45,622 nt of DNA, from assembly GCA_019456305.1 (NCBI GenBank), contig VRUD01000029.1, positions 1,861-47,482 of the forward strand. Direction: 5' to 3'. This DNA comes from Cytophagales bacterium (GTDB taxonomy: Bacteria; Bacteroidota; Bacteroidia; Cytophagales; VRUD01). Position 1 is the first letter of the stretch. Each line of letters opens with the position of its first letter. Under the pieces are notes generated by a model. It was not told where the DNA came from, searched no databases, and saw nothing but the letters and a program-made list of their open reading frames with translations. A program made the translations under genes and the position numbers. Shown here in pieces: positions 18,789-26,316 of the stretch.

Positions 18789-18992
18789 AATAGTAGCCAA
18801 CTAGACAGGTATACATATCATTACAACTTTTATAAAGTACAAAAAGCGCTGAACAATAAATCTCCAACTGAATTTTTTTTGGAAAATGTTTGCAAATTTT
18901 AAAAAGAAGGTGTAATATCGCAAAATGAAAAGTTAGCTATTGAAAATATAAAAAAAACGCTTGTATATAATCATAGCCAACTAGACAAATAA
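18789..18992 (+). pseudogene. Remnant of an IS3/IS481-type transposase C-terminus
   Basis: The frame from 18789 reads SQLDRYTYHYNFYKVQKALNNKSPTEFF in pieces; the YHYN...VQKALNNKSPTEF pattern resembles the end of rve-type integrases (YYNxxRxHxALNxKTPxEF). It meets a TAA at 18900, continues in the same frame for 29 codons and stops at 18990. The 14-mer TAGCCAACTAGACA occurs twice, at 18794 and 18974. No start and no DDE region is present. It fills much of the gap between the regulator and the Kelch gene. Confidence 0.42.
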
Positions 18993-19020
18993 TAATAAAA
19001 AAAATGATATTAATAAAGTT

Positions 19021-20781
19021 ATGAAAAAATCAATCATATTTTCGTCAATCCTTTTTTTTCTCACTCTCCTTCAAGGAAAGGATTGTGGTGAGGTATATGC
19101 CCAATGTAACACATGGATACAAAAGATGGATTTTGGTGGTACCGCAAGGCGGGGAGCAGTTGGATTTTCCATTGGCAACAAAGGATATATAGGCACCGGA
19201 TATGACGGGGCTGCCAAAAAAGATTTCTGGGAATATGACATGCCTGGCAACACATGGTCACAGAAGGCAGACTTTGGTGGAACTGCCAGGGGTGGGGTAG
19301 TTGGCTTTTCTATCGGCAGCAAAGGCTATGTTGGAACTGGAAATGATGGTGTAAATAACTTAAAAGACTTCTGGGAATATGACACAACCAGCAATGCGTG
19401 GACCCAAAAAGCTGATTTTGGCGGAACAGCAAGAAGAAATGTAGCTGGTTTTTCCATCGGCACCAAAGGCTATGTTGGAACTGGATATGATGGTGTAAAT
19501 AACTTAAAAGACTTCTGGGAATACGATCCGCTTACCGATACCTGGACTCAAAAGGCAGACTTTGGTGGACCAGCAAAAAACCTGGCAGTAGGTTTTTCTA
19601 TTGGGAGCAAAGGTTACTTTGGTACAGGAGGTGCAGGTAGTGGTACAAAGGACTTCTGGGAATATGACCCTGGGAGCAATACCTGGACCCAAAAGGCAGA
19701 CTTTGGAGGAGTAGCAAGATCACAGGCAGAGGGATTTTCTATCGGGGATAAAGGATATATCGGAACCGGGTGGACTGGTGGAGCATCTAAATATAAAGAC
19801 TTTTGGGAATATAATCCGCTCACTGATACCTGGACCCAAAAGGCAGACTTTGGTGGAAGCGCAAGAAGATTAGCAACTGCTTTTTCTATTGGCAGTAAAG
19901 GGTATATAGGTACAGGATGGGATAATGTTGCTAACCTCGCTGATTTTTGGGAATATGATACGACCACAAACACCTGGACCCAAAAAGCAGACTTTATAGA
20001 TGCAAGAAGAGTTGTGACAGGTTTTTCTATCGGCAGCAAGGGCTATATAGGCTTAGGTTGGGATGGTTTGAGCGCTAAACAAGACCTGTGGGAATATGAT
20101 CCTATTACTGATTCATGGACACAAAAAGAAAATTTCCCTAATAATATATTGTTTACCAGGGATATCTTTTCTCTCGGCAGCAAAGGATATGTTGCTACAG
20201 GGGTATATGGATGGCCTTCGAATACTCATTCTAAAGAATTTTGGGAATATGATCCAAATGCATCAGGTATTTCCATAACTGTTACAAGTGTAACGAATGC
20301 CATTTGCGGTGTGGCAAATGGTAGCGCAACAGTAAGTGTAAGCGGAGGCGCTGCTCCCTACACCTATGCCTGGTCCAACGGTGATTCTTCAGCAACTGCT
20401 GATAGCCTTGTTTCGGGCATATACATTGTAACCGTAACAGATTCAAACGGATGCAGTGATCTTGCAGCTGTTACCATTCAGGCGAACAGGTTTATAACAG
20501 GTGTTAGTGAATTTCAGATTTCGGATTTTAAATTTCGGGTTTATCCTAATCCCTTTAGTGACGAAACAGAAATTACTTATGTTCTAGATGGAAAAGCGAA
20601 TGTTTCTTTAGAAGTTTTTAATCTATTGGGAAACGTACAATTGCTTGTAAATGAATCACAGAACAGCGGGAAGTACCAATATAGTCTTAGTGCCAAAGAA
20701 TTGGGTTTTGCTGCCGGGGTTTATATAGTGAAACTGAGCGTGGAAGATAAGATATTTACCAGGCAGTTGGTTAAATTATAA
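19021..20781 (+). CDS. Kelch-repeat T9SS-secreted protein
   Basis: The 586-residue protein starts with a signal peptide (about 1-20). Residues about 30-420 hold eight Kelch-like units of about 50 residues with the pattern WTQKADFGGxARxxxxGFSIGSKGYIGTGxDGxxxxKDFWEYDP, expected to close into a beta-propeller. One SprB-type repeat follows (about 420-490: GVANGSATVSVSGGAAPYTYAWSNG). A T9SS type A sorting domain ends the protein (VYPNPFSDETEITY ... AAGVYIVKL). A cell-surface or secreted binding protein is inferred. An identical 100-bp repeat element begins three bases after the stop codon and may act as the transcript end. Confidence 0.9.
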   Translation: MKKSIIFSSILFFLTLLQGKDCGEVYAQCNTWIQKMDFGGTARRGAVGFSIGNKGYIGTGYDGAAKKDFWEYDMPGNTWSQKADFGGTARGGVVGFSIGSKGYVGTGNDGVNNLKDFWEYDTTSNAWTQKADFGGTARRNVAGFSIGTKGYVGTGYDGVNNLKDFWEYDPLTDTWTQKADFGGPAKNLAVGFSIGSKGYFGTGGAGSGTKDFWEYDPGSNTWTQKADFGGVARSQAEGFSIGDKGYIGTGWTGGASKYKDFWEYNPLTDTWTQKADFGGSARRLATAFSIGSKGYIGTGWDNVANLADFWEYDTTTNTWTQKADFIDARRVVTGFSIGSKGYIGLGWDGLSAKQDLWEYDPITDSWTQKENFPNNILFTRDIFSLGSKGYVATGVYGWPSNTHSKEFWEYDPNASGISITVTSVTNAICGVANGSATVSVSGGAAPYTYAWSNGDSSATADSLVSGIYIVTVTDSNGCSDLAAVTIQANRFITGVSEFQISDFKFRVYPNPFSDETEITYVLDGKANVSLEVFNLLGNVQLLVNESQNSGKYQYSLSAKELGFAAGVYIVKLSVEDKIFTRQLVKL

Positions 20782-20783
20782 GT

Positions 20784-20883
20784 CATTAGGGCATCTCTAA
20801 AAACTACATATTTTTTAAAACACACCCCTTGCCCCTCTTGATAGAGGGGAATGTATGGTGTAGTTTTTAGAGATGCCCATTAG
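20784..20883. mobile_element. 100-bp MITE-like element, copy 1
   Basis: The terminal inverted repeats are about 20 bp (GGGCATCTCTAAAAACTACA and its complement at the right end). An internal CCCCTCTTGATAGAGGGG hairpin is present, and CATTAG lies at both ends in direct orientation. It is identical over all 100 bases to 24683-24782. It is non-coding, and no transposase is in the window. Confidence 0.72.
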
Positions 20884-20914
20884 TCATTACATTACTTCAT
20901 TAATGACCAAATGA

Positions 20915-21562
20915 CTAAATTAAGTCCGCAGAAATAAGCCGGATAAATTCATCTCTTGTAGCCTGCCTTTCAAACGCACCGGTAAAAGAGGAAGTAGTGG
21001 CAATGGAATTTTGTTTTTGTATGCCGCGCATCAGCATGCAAAGGTGTTTTGCTTCAATCACTACTGCGACTCCCATGGGATTCAGCGTTTTTTGAATACA
21101 GTCGCGGATCTGGTCTGTTAACCGCTCTTGTATCTGCAGCCTTCTTGCAAAAGCATCTACTACCCTGGGTATTTTGCTCAAACCGACTATATATTTGTTA
21201 GGAATATAGGCAACATGCACTTTTCCAAAGAAAGGCAGCATGTGATGTTCGCATAAGGAATACATTTCAATGCCTTTTACCAATACCATGTGCTGATGGT
21301 CTTCCTTAAACATCGCTGAACGCAGGATTTTTTCTGGTTCTACACGATATCCCTGTGTTAAATATTGTAAAGTCTTAGCAATTCTATCCGGAGTTTTGGC
21401 TAATCCTTCCCTTTCCGGATATTCCCCTAATGCCTTAAGTATAGTTTTGTAATTATCAGATATGCTTTTGGTAACTGCGGGGTTGAATTGGTTAATCCCG
21501 TCAATTTGATCAGGAAAAACTTTACTTTTTGATTTTTTAATATCTACATTCATTTTTTTCAA
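20915..21562 (-). CDS. folE: GTP cyclohydrolase I
   Basis: FolE converts GTP to 7,8-dihydroneopterin triphosphate, the first step of folate and queuosine (preQ0) synthesis; it acts in the cytosol as a zinc-dependent decamer. The 215-residue protein has the zinc site C104/H107 ([10 protein letters not shown]) and C175 (HLCMLMRG), plus the signature [22 protein letters not shown]. The N-terminal 30 residues are lysine-rich and variable, as usual. It lies downstream of queD on the same strand, which suggests a shared pterin/queuosine role. The 139-bp gap between them holds repeat DNA. Confidence 0.96.
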   Translation of the reverse strand: MKKMNVDIKKSKSKVFPDQIDGINQFNPAVTKSISDNYKTILKALGEYPEREGLAKTPDRIAKTLQYLTQGYRVEPEKILRSAMFKEDHQHMVLVKGIEMYSLCEHHMLPFFGKVHVAYIPNKYIVGLSKIPRVVDAFARRLQIQERLTDQIRDCIQKTLNPMGVAVVIEAKHLCMLMRGIQKQNSIATTSSFTGAFERQATRDEFIRLISADLI

Positions 21563-21694
21563 GATAATTTTTATAGCTTTTAATTTTTTCCAACCCTATT
21601 CGTCCCGATAAGATCGGTATTTCGCTGATACTCAATCTGACCACTTTCCTCTACCAAGCCCAACCCTTATAGGGGCTACATTCGCCTTTGCCCG

Positions 21695-21715
21695 GCTCGG
21701 ATTAACAATCCGAGC
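21695..21715. repeat. GCTCGGATT palindrome containing the queD stop codon
   Basis: Perfect 9-bp arms GCTCGGATT and AATCCGAGC surround AAC. The queD stop codon (21702-21704) lies within it, so the last residues of QueD (about DHCSSDC) are encoded by repeat DNA. The element could also terminate transcription. Confidence 0.65.
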
Positions 21716-22142
21716 TACAGTGGTCGGACGATGCCATGCCCATATATTCAACAAAGTCTTTTTCTGTTTCATATAAAGTTACTTTTAGATCATAATTCTT
21801 ATCAATTTTTTTTCTTAAAATATTCCAGATAACAATTGCAATATTTTCTGCTGTGGGGATATTATCCTTAAATTCTTCAATATCCAGGTTCAGGTTCTTA
21901 TGATCAAACATGGAAATAATATTTTCTTTGATAATATCACCCATGGTTTTCATATCAAAAACATAACCGGTATCCGGGTCCACATCTCCGGTTAGCTTTA
22001 CTTCCAGCTCATAATTATGTCCATGATAGTTTGGATTGTTGCATTTTCCGAAAACCTCATTATTTTTTTGATCATTCCATTGCGGATTGTATAGCCGATG
22101 GGCAGCATTAAAATGTTCTTTCCGGCAAACAGTTACTTTCAT
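21702..22142 (-). CDS. queD: 6-pyruvoyl-tetrahydropterin synthase / 6-carboxy-tetrahydropterin synthase
   Basis: The enzyme converts dihydroneopterin triphosphate to a tetrahydropterin, on the way to preQ0 and queuosine in bacteria. I chose the start at 22142 (MKVTVCRKEHFNAAHRL), where the family homology begins, not the ATG six codons upstream. Zinc ligands are H15, H40 and H42 (NYHGHNYELEV) and the catalytic Cys is C34 (FGKCNNP). The body ends at DFVEYMG; the final 11 residues (MASSDHCSSDC) are not family-like and derive from a palindromic repeat. A -7 box TATATTTG lies at 22199-22192, giving a leader of about 45 bases. It is divergent from cysH. Confidence 0.9.
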   Translation of the reverse strand: MKVTVCRKEHFNAAHRLYNPQWNDQKNNEVFGKCNNPNYHGHNYELEVKLTGDVDPDTGYVFDMKTMGDIIKENIISMFDHKNLNLDIEEFKDNIPTAENIAIVIWNILRKKIDKNYDLKVTLYETEKDFVEYMGMASSDHCSSDC

Positions 22143-22191
22143 GTATAAACAGATTACCACCGAGAAATCGGGGCAGGCACAGATTAAAACC

Positions 22192-22238
22192 CAAATATAG
22201 CTAAAATTAATATTAATCTGTAAAATAGATTATATTTG
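22192..22238. promoter_or_regulatory. Divergent promoters of queD and cysH
   Basis: Two Bacteroidetes -7 elements (TAnnTTTG) face away from each other: TATATTTG on the minus strand (22199-22192) for queD and TATATTTG on the plus strand (22231-22238) for cysH. The 31 bases between include ATTAATATTAAT. The cysH leader also carries a TCCTGAGCG...AGCGAAGGA repeat motif (22249-22268). Confidence 0.5.
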
Positions 22239-22276
22239 CAACAAACTTGTCCTGAGCGATAGCGAAGGAACCAGGA

Positions 22277-22948
22277 ATGTTTAATATCAATCCTATAAAA
22301 CAACAAATCACCAACTATCAAAAGCAAAAGTTAAGGCTATTTGCCAGTTCATCATTTCAAACGCATAGTATAGTTTTATTACACATTTTGAGTAAAATTG
22401 ATAAGAGCATTCCCATATACTTTATCAATACCGGTTATTTGTTCCCTGAAACGATCCGATACAAGGAACAAATTACAGCGTTACTTGAGTTGGACGTACA
22501 AGATGTTTTTTCACCAACACCCAAACATTTGCAAAAAGATGAAACGGGAAGGTTGTTATTTACTTCTAATCCTGAATTTTGCTGCTATTTAAACAAAACC
22601 CAGCCTTTAGAACCTATCCTGGCAGCGCATGACGTTTGGATCAGTGGAATACGTGCAGACCAGAGTACCAACAGGCAAGAAATGAAAAAAGAGGAAAAAG
22701 CTCCGTTTAATACCCTCCGCTATCATCCTATGCTTGACTGGGATACCAGGTTGATTGAACAGTACCTTAAAGAATATGACCTGCCGAGACATCCGCTTGA
22801 GGAAAAAGGATATTTCAGTATTGGATGTGAACCATGTACGCGAAAATTTATCCTTGATGATGGTGATGGCTCTGAGATTAGAGACGGCAGATGGTTTGGA
22901 ATGAATAAAACTGAATGCGGGCTGCATACTGATTTAGTAGAAAAATAA
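22277..22948 (+). CDS. cysH: Phosphoadenylyl/adenylyl-sulfate reductase
   Basis: CysH reduces APS (or PAPS) to sulfite in assimilatory sulfate reduction. The four Cys that ligate a [4Fe-4S] cluster in APS-type enzymes are present: C102-C103 (PEFCCYLNK) and C184/C187 (GCEPC). The C-terminal catalytic Cys is C214 in ECGLH. SSSFQTHSIVLL is the PP-loop region, and ISGIRADQS fits the substrate-binding segment. The cluster makes APS the more likely substrate. At 223 residues it is slightly short at the N-terminus but complete in motifs. AAGGAACCAGGA precedes the ATG. An epimerase gene follows after 14 bp. Confidence 0.93.
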   Translation: MFNINPIKQQITNYQKQKLRLFASSSFQTHSIVLLHILSKIDKSIPIYFINTGYLFPETIRYKEQITALLELDVQDVFSPTPKHLQKDETGRLLFTSNPEFCCYLNKTQPLEPILAAHDVWISGIRADQSTNRQEMKKEEKAPFNTLRYHPMLDWDTRLIEQYLKEYDLPRHPLEEKGYFSIGCEPCTRKFILDDGDGSEIRDGRWFGMNKTECGLHTDLVEK

Positions 22949-22962
22949 TACATTAACCTAAA

Positions 22963-23907
22963 ATGAAAGTACTAATTACTGGTGGAGCAGGCTACATAGG
23001 TACCGGCCTGATACATAAATTAGCCGGAAATGACAAAGTTTCGGAAATTATTGTTTATGATAATCTGAGCAGGCCGAATTATAATCTTTTTCTTCACGAA
23101 GATATTCCTGATGCTAATATTAAATTTGTTTTTGGAGATATATTGGATTCAAGAAAGCTAAGGGAAATGTTGAAAGGGGTTGATGTTGTATATCATTTTG
23201 CTGCAAAAGTAACTACTCCCTTTGCCAATACTGATCCTCACTTTTTTGAACAGGTTAATCATTGGGGTACGGCAGAGTTGGTTTATGCCATTGAAGAGAG
23301 CGAGGTATCAAAGCTGGTCTATACCAGCAGCACTTCTATTTATGGCGCTTCAGACAGGCTGGTAGATGAAGATTCCGTTCCCAACCCGAGAACCTTTTAT
23401 GGAATTTCGAAATTACGGGGGGAGGAACATGTGAGAAGGTTAAATGACAAGATCAATACAATTATTCTGAGATGCGGCAATGTGTATGGTTACAATCCAA
23501 GTATGAGATTCGATGCGGTGATAAATCATTTTATGTTTGATGCGCACTTTAAAAATCGTATACAAATACAGGGTAACGGAAAGCAGACGAGAGCCTTTAT
23601 CCACATTAAGAAAGTAGATGAAGCTCTTGCCAGACTGATGGAAACCAATATTCCCTCAGGTGTTTATAACCTGTTAGACCAGAATATGTCTGTTTTGGAA
23701 GTAGTGGACGTAATAAAAGAAATATACCCTACATTGGAGTTTATTTTCATCAACCAGCACATGGATTTAAGGGAATTACACGTAAATCCCAAAAGCAGAT
23801 TATACCGGTACTTCAAGCTTCCTGAGACAAATTTAAAAGATGAATTGATGGCTTTTAAGGAGAGTTTTGCTTTCAGGACGGTGGAGGAGGTAGTGGAGTT
23901 AATATAA
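22963..23907 (+). CDS. NAD-dependent epimerase/dehydratase (extended SDR)
   Basis: The 314-residue extended short-chain dehydrogenase has the Rossmann motif GGAGYIGTG (7-15), D58 near the adenine pocket (FGDILD), TSSTSIYG (about 121-128) and the catalytic pair Y146/K150 (YGISK). The family acts on nucleotide sugars (UDP-galactose or dTDP-sugar type); the substrate cannot be told from the sequence. It follows cysH by 14 bp, probably in one transcript, though a shared pathway is not obvious. Confidence 0.85.
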   Translation: MKVLITGGAGYIGTGLIHKLAGNDKVSEIIVYDNLSRPNYNLFLHEDIPDANIKFVFGDILDSRKLREMLKGVDVVYHFAAKVTTPFANTDPHFFEQVNHWGTAELVYAIEESEVSKLVYTSSTSIYGASDRLVDEDSVPNPRTFYGISKLRGEEHVRRLNDKINTIILRCGNVYGYNPSMRFDAVINHFMFDAHFKNRIQIQGNGKQTRAFIHIKKVDEALARLMETNIPSGVYNLLDQNMSVLEVVDVIKEIYPTLEFIFINQHMDLRELHVNPKSRLYRYFKLPETNLKDELMAFKESFAFRTVEEVVELI

Positions 23908-23926
23908 TTATATTTGCAATAATTAA

Positions 23927-24175
23927 TTATATAAGTGATTTGCTATACTTCTCAAATTCTTCACCTGTAAAGCGAACGAGATTTTTATTCTTTTTTATAT
24001 CTTCTATCGCTTTCAGAAGATGTGCCCTGTTTTTAGGATTTTTGAGCAAAAAAGAGGTTTCATCGTGGGTATCAGAAACAGTGACTTCTATTTCCTTCTC
24101 TTTAAAAAGCGTTTTTAGAGTTGCCAAAAAAGCGCTGTTGAGTTCAGAAGCTTTTAAACGAAATACAGTTTCCAT
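23927..24175 (-). CDS. Small antitoxin-like protein, orphan
   Basis: I chose Met at 24175 (82 residues, METVFRLKASELNSAFL) because the 13 residues upstream are not family-like. The layout resembles Bacteroidetes RelB/YefM-like antitoxins: a short N-terminal beta/alpha part, then SFLLKNPKNRAHLLKAIEDIKKNKNLVRFTGEEFEKY. Such proteins normally precede a YoeB/RelE toxin gene, but downstream the convergent epimerase gene follows within 20 bp and no toxin is present. A solitary antitoxin or a leftover of a module is inferred. It lies 32 bp after the bacilliredoxin gene. Confidence 0.6.
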   Translation of the reverse strand: METVFRLKASELNSAFLATLKTLFKEKEIEVTVSDTHDETSFLLKNPKNRAHLLKAIEDIKKNKNLVRFTGEEFEKYSKSLI

Positions 24176-24207
24176 AATAAATAATAATTTGAAATACAGG
24201 CAATTTC

Positions 24208-24624
24208 TTAACAAAACTCCTCAAATGCCCCCACCAGATTCTCAGCGATCATCTCAGGTGTTCTTCCTTCAATGTGATGCCTTTCTATAATATGCACCAA
24301 CTCTCCATCCTTAAATAAAGCAATGGAAGGCGATGAGGGAGGATAAGGCTGCATATATTCCCGGGCTTTTCCGGTAGCTTCAGTATCTACGCCTGCAAAG
24401 ACCGTAGTTAGCTTACCAGGTTTTTTGTTGCTGTTTTTGGTGGCTAATATTACGCCCGGCCTTGCGCTGCCTGCTGCACAGCCGCAGACAGAATTTACCA
24501 CTACTAAAGTTGTTCCTTTATGATCCTTTAAAAGATCTTCAACTTCTTCAGGTGATTTTAGTTCCTGGAAACCTACCGTAGTAAGTTCTGCCCGCATTGG
24601 AGCTACCATTTTTTCTGAATACAT
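24208..24624 (-). CDS. brxA: BrxA/BrxB-family bacilliredoxin (YphP/YqiW family)
   Basis: The 138-residue thioredoxin-fold protein carries the family CGC active site (C47-G48-C49 in VNSVCGCAAGSARPG) and the tail PYPPSSPSIALFKDGELVHIIERHHIEGR. Bacilliredoxins remove bacillithiol from proteins; in Bacteroidetes this gene commonly travels with the SUF operon, as here downstream of sufT. The low-molecular-weight thiol partner in this organism is not shown by the window. A MITE-like element separates it from sufT. Confidence 0.92.
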   Translation of the reverse strand: MYSEKMVAPMRAELTTVGFQELKSPEEVEDLLKDHKGTTLVVVNSVCGCAAGSARPGVILATKNSNKKPGKLTTVFAGVDTEATGKAREYMQPYPPSSPSIALFKDGELVHIIERHHIEGRTPEMIAENLVGAFEEFC

Positions 24625-24682
24625 AGTTTTAAAATTTAAAGTAACTAAATTTAAAATACCTGAAATTTTAGTTCATTTCAGT

Positions 24683-24782
24683 CATTAGGGCATCTCTAAA
24701 AACTACATATTTTTTAAAACACACCCCTTGCCCCTCTTGATAGAGGGGAATGTATGGTGTAGTTTTTAGAGATGCCCATTAG
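24683..24782. mobile_element. 100-bp MITE-like element, copy 2
   Basis: It is identical in all 100 bases to 20784-20883, in the same orientation, between brxA and sufT. The flanks outside the shared GTCATTAG...CATTAGT ends are unrelated, so this is a true dispersed copy rather than a segment duplication. The remainder of this gap (24783-24909) shows nothing recognisable. Confidence 0.72.
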
Positions 24783-24909
24783 TTATTGCTATTGCCATTG
24801 CCCCTATTCATCGGATGACGCCAATGCACAATCTATCCAGTCATCAGATGATAGCCATCACTTGTTATAGTCATTGTCATTTAGTTGCATTTAGGCGTGG
24901 CATCGTGTA

Positions 24910-25242
24910 CTACATAAAACCCAATTCCAACTTTGCTGCTTCACTCATCTTGGTTTGATCCCATGGCGGATCCCATACCAGATCCAGCGTCACATCATTT
25001 ACTTCCGGTATAGACTTGACTTTTGCTTCAACTTCTGGTGGTAAAGTCTCTGCAACGGGACAGGCTGGAGAAGTTAAGGTCATTTTAACGTAAACATTGT
25101 TGACCGGGAAAACTTCTATTTCATAGATCAATCCCATTTCGTAAATATTAACCGGAACTTCAGGATCATAAATGGTTTTAAGCACTTCAATGATCGTTTC
25201 CTTTAATGCTTTAATATCGTTTTCAGTGTTTATTGCAGCCAT
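24910..25242 (-). CDS. sufT: SUF-associated DUF59 / MIP18-family protein
   Basis: The 110-residue DUF59 protein has the motifs LKTIYDPEVPVNIYEMGLIYEIEV and MTLTSPACPVAETLPPEVEAKV, with the conserved Cys in SPACP. Its tail matches SUF-linked members (DLVWDPPWDQTKMSEAAKLELG). SufT-type proteins help iron-sulfur cluster maturation or delivery. It lies 45 bp after sufE on the same strand, at the standard Bacteroidetes SUF position. Confidence 0.92.
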   Translation of the reverse strand: MAAINTENDIKALKETIIEVLKTIYDPEVPVNIYEMGLIYEIEVFPVNNVYVKMTLTSPACPVAETLPPEVEAKVKSIPEVNDVTLDLVWDPPWDQTKMSEAAKLELGFM

Positions 25243-25287
25243 ATTGTTGTTTTTGTGTTTTTTTTAAAAAGCGAGAAGTATGTCGCG

Positions 25288-25710
25288 TTACAATTTTGCT
25301 TTATACGCCAGCGCATAAAATTTCATTTGCTTTACCATAGCCGCCAGGCCGTTTGACCTGTTGGGCGAAAGGTGCTGCCGCATTTCTATTTTATCAATGA
25401 AATACAGATTAGAATTGATGATCTCATCGGGATGCTGTCCTGAATAGACCCTTACTAACAAGCTTACCAGCCCTTTCACAATCGCAGCATCACTATCTGC
25501 CTCAAAAAACAAACACTCACCATTTAAATAGGTATGGAGCCACACCGTTGACTGGCAGCCTTTTACTTTATTTTCATTAATTTTATGTTCATCAGGCAAT
25601 ACAGGCAACTTTATGCCAATTTCTATGATATGTTTGTATTTTTCGGTCCAATCATCAAAAAATGAAAATTCTTCTATGATTGAGTCTTGCGTTTTATTGA
25701 TGCTGGACAT
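25288..25710 (-). CDS. sufE: Cysteine desulfuration protein SufE
   Basis: SufE accepts persulfide sulfur from SufS and passes it to SufB. The 140-residue protein has the acceptor Cys C52 in KVKGCQSTVWL and the family motifs LPVLPDEHKINEN, SDAAIVKGL and HLSPNRSNGL. It is separated from sufS by a HEPN-type gene and a fragment (25728-26276), whereas these two genes are normally adjacent in Bacteroidetes. Confidence 0.95.
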   Translation of the reverse strand: MSSINKTQDSIIEEFSFFDDWTEKYKHIIEIGIKLPVLPDEHKINENKVKGCQSTVWLHTYLNGECLFFEADSDAAIVKGLVSLLVRVYSGQHPDEIINSNLYFIDKIEMRQHLSPNRSNGLAAMVKQMKFYALAYKAKL

Positions 25711-25727
25711 TTGTCCTATAAATTAAT

Positions 25728-25928
25728 TTAATTATCAAGTGTATCAATTATCTTTTTGACATTTTTAAATCCTGATTTTATCATTTTAACGTCACAAAAT
25801 CCTTCGTAATATCCTCCAACGTGCAAATTTTCATAAACGGTATTATAATAGTCCATTAATTTCCCATTTCTGGGGATCTTTTTAATATACATCGTATATT
25901 GATCAATACTTTTAGGCAGGTTACGCTG
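25728..25928 (-). pseudogene. In-frame extension or small gene downstream of the PaREP1-type protein
   Basis: After the TAG stop of the next-upstream gene, the same frame stays open for 66 codons (from QRNLPKSIDQYTMYIKKIPR to KKIIDTLDN, stop 25728-25730). An internal ATG at 25892 would give 54 residues. The composition looks coding (YYNTVYENLHVGGYYEG). Either a single TAG splits one longer protein, or this is a short second gene whose ATG lies 36 bp past the stop. I do not recognise the domain; it may be another HEPN-like fragment. Confidence 0.45.
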
Positions 25929-26276
25929 CTAATAAATTGACTTAATTTTATCCACAAACTTTTTTACCTGCTCTGAGTTTGCTATTACATCTTTTTTGGA
26001 AAACCAGCCTTCGTAAAAATTGGAATGTAATGCAGATGCATTACCGAATAAACCTCTCAATTCTTCATCATCGGTTTCACTGGCTATTTTACCAACAACT
26101 TCAAAAAGTTCTCTATGACCGTTATGAACCCACCCTTTTTTTTGGGCATAAGCTTTGACAATTTGAGCGGCAGCTCCCCATATTTTTTCAGATGCTTGCT
26201 GTAGTTCTCCTTTTTTCATTTCTTTTTCGAAATCTTTAAGGAATTTGTCAGCCACTTTTATATAATTTTTTTTCAT
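25929..26276 (-). CDS. PaREP1/HEPN-type protein
   Basis: The 115-residue helical protein has the PaREP1-like pattern (KGELQQASEKIWGAAAQIVKAYAQKKGW, NGHRELFEVV, SALHSNFYEGWFSKKDV). I know this family mainly from archaea, where it is grouped with HEPN domains; its function is unclear. The HEPN RNase motif (RX4-6H) is not evident, so nuclease activity should not be assumed. It sits between sufS and sufE, interrupting the SUF order. Transfer into the operon is inferred from family distribution and position. Confidence 0.65.
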   Translation of the reverse strand: MKKNYIKVADKFLKDFEKEMKKGELQQASEKIWGAAAQIVKAYAQKKGWVHNGHRELFEVVGKIASETDDEELRGLFGNASALHSNFYEGWFSKKDVIANSEQVKKFVDKIKSIY

Positions 26277-26316
26277 AATTTATTTTTGTAATAAACCACC
26301 TATTTTGGAATGTCAT

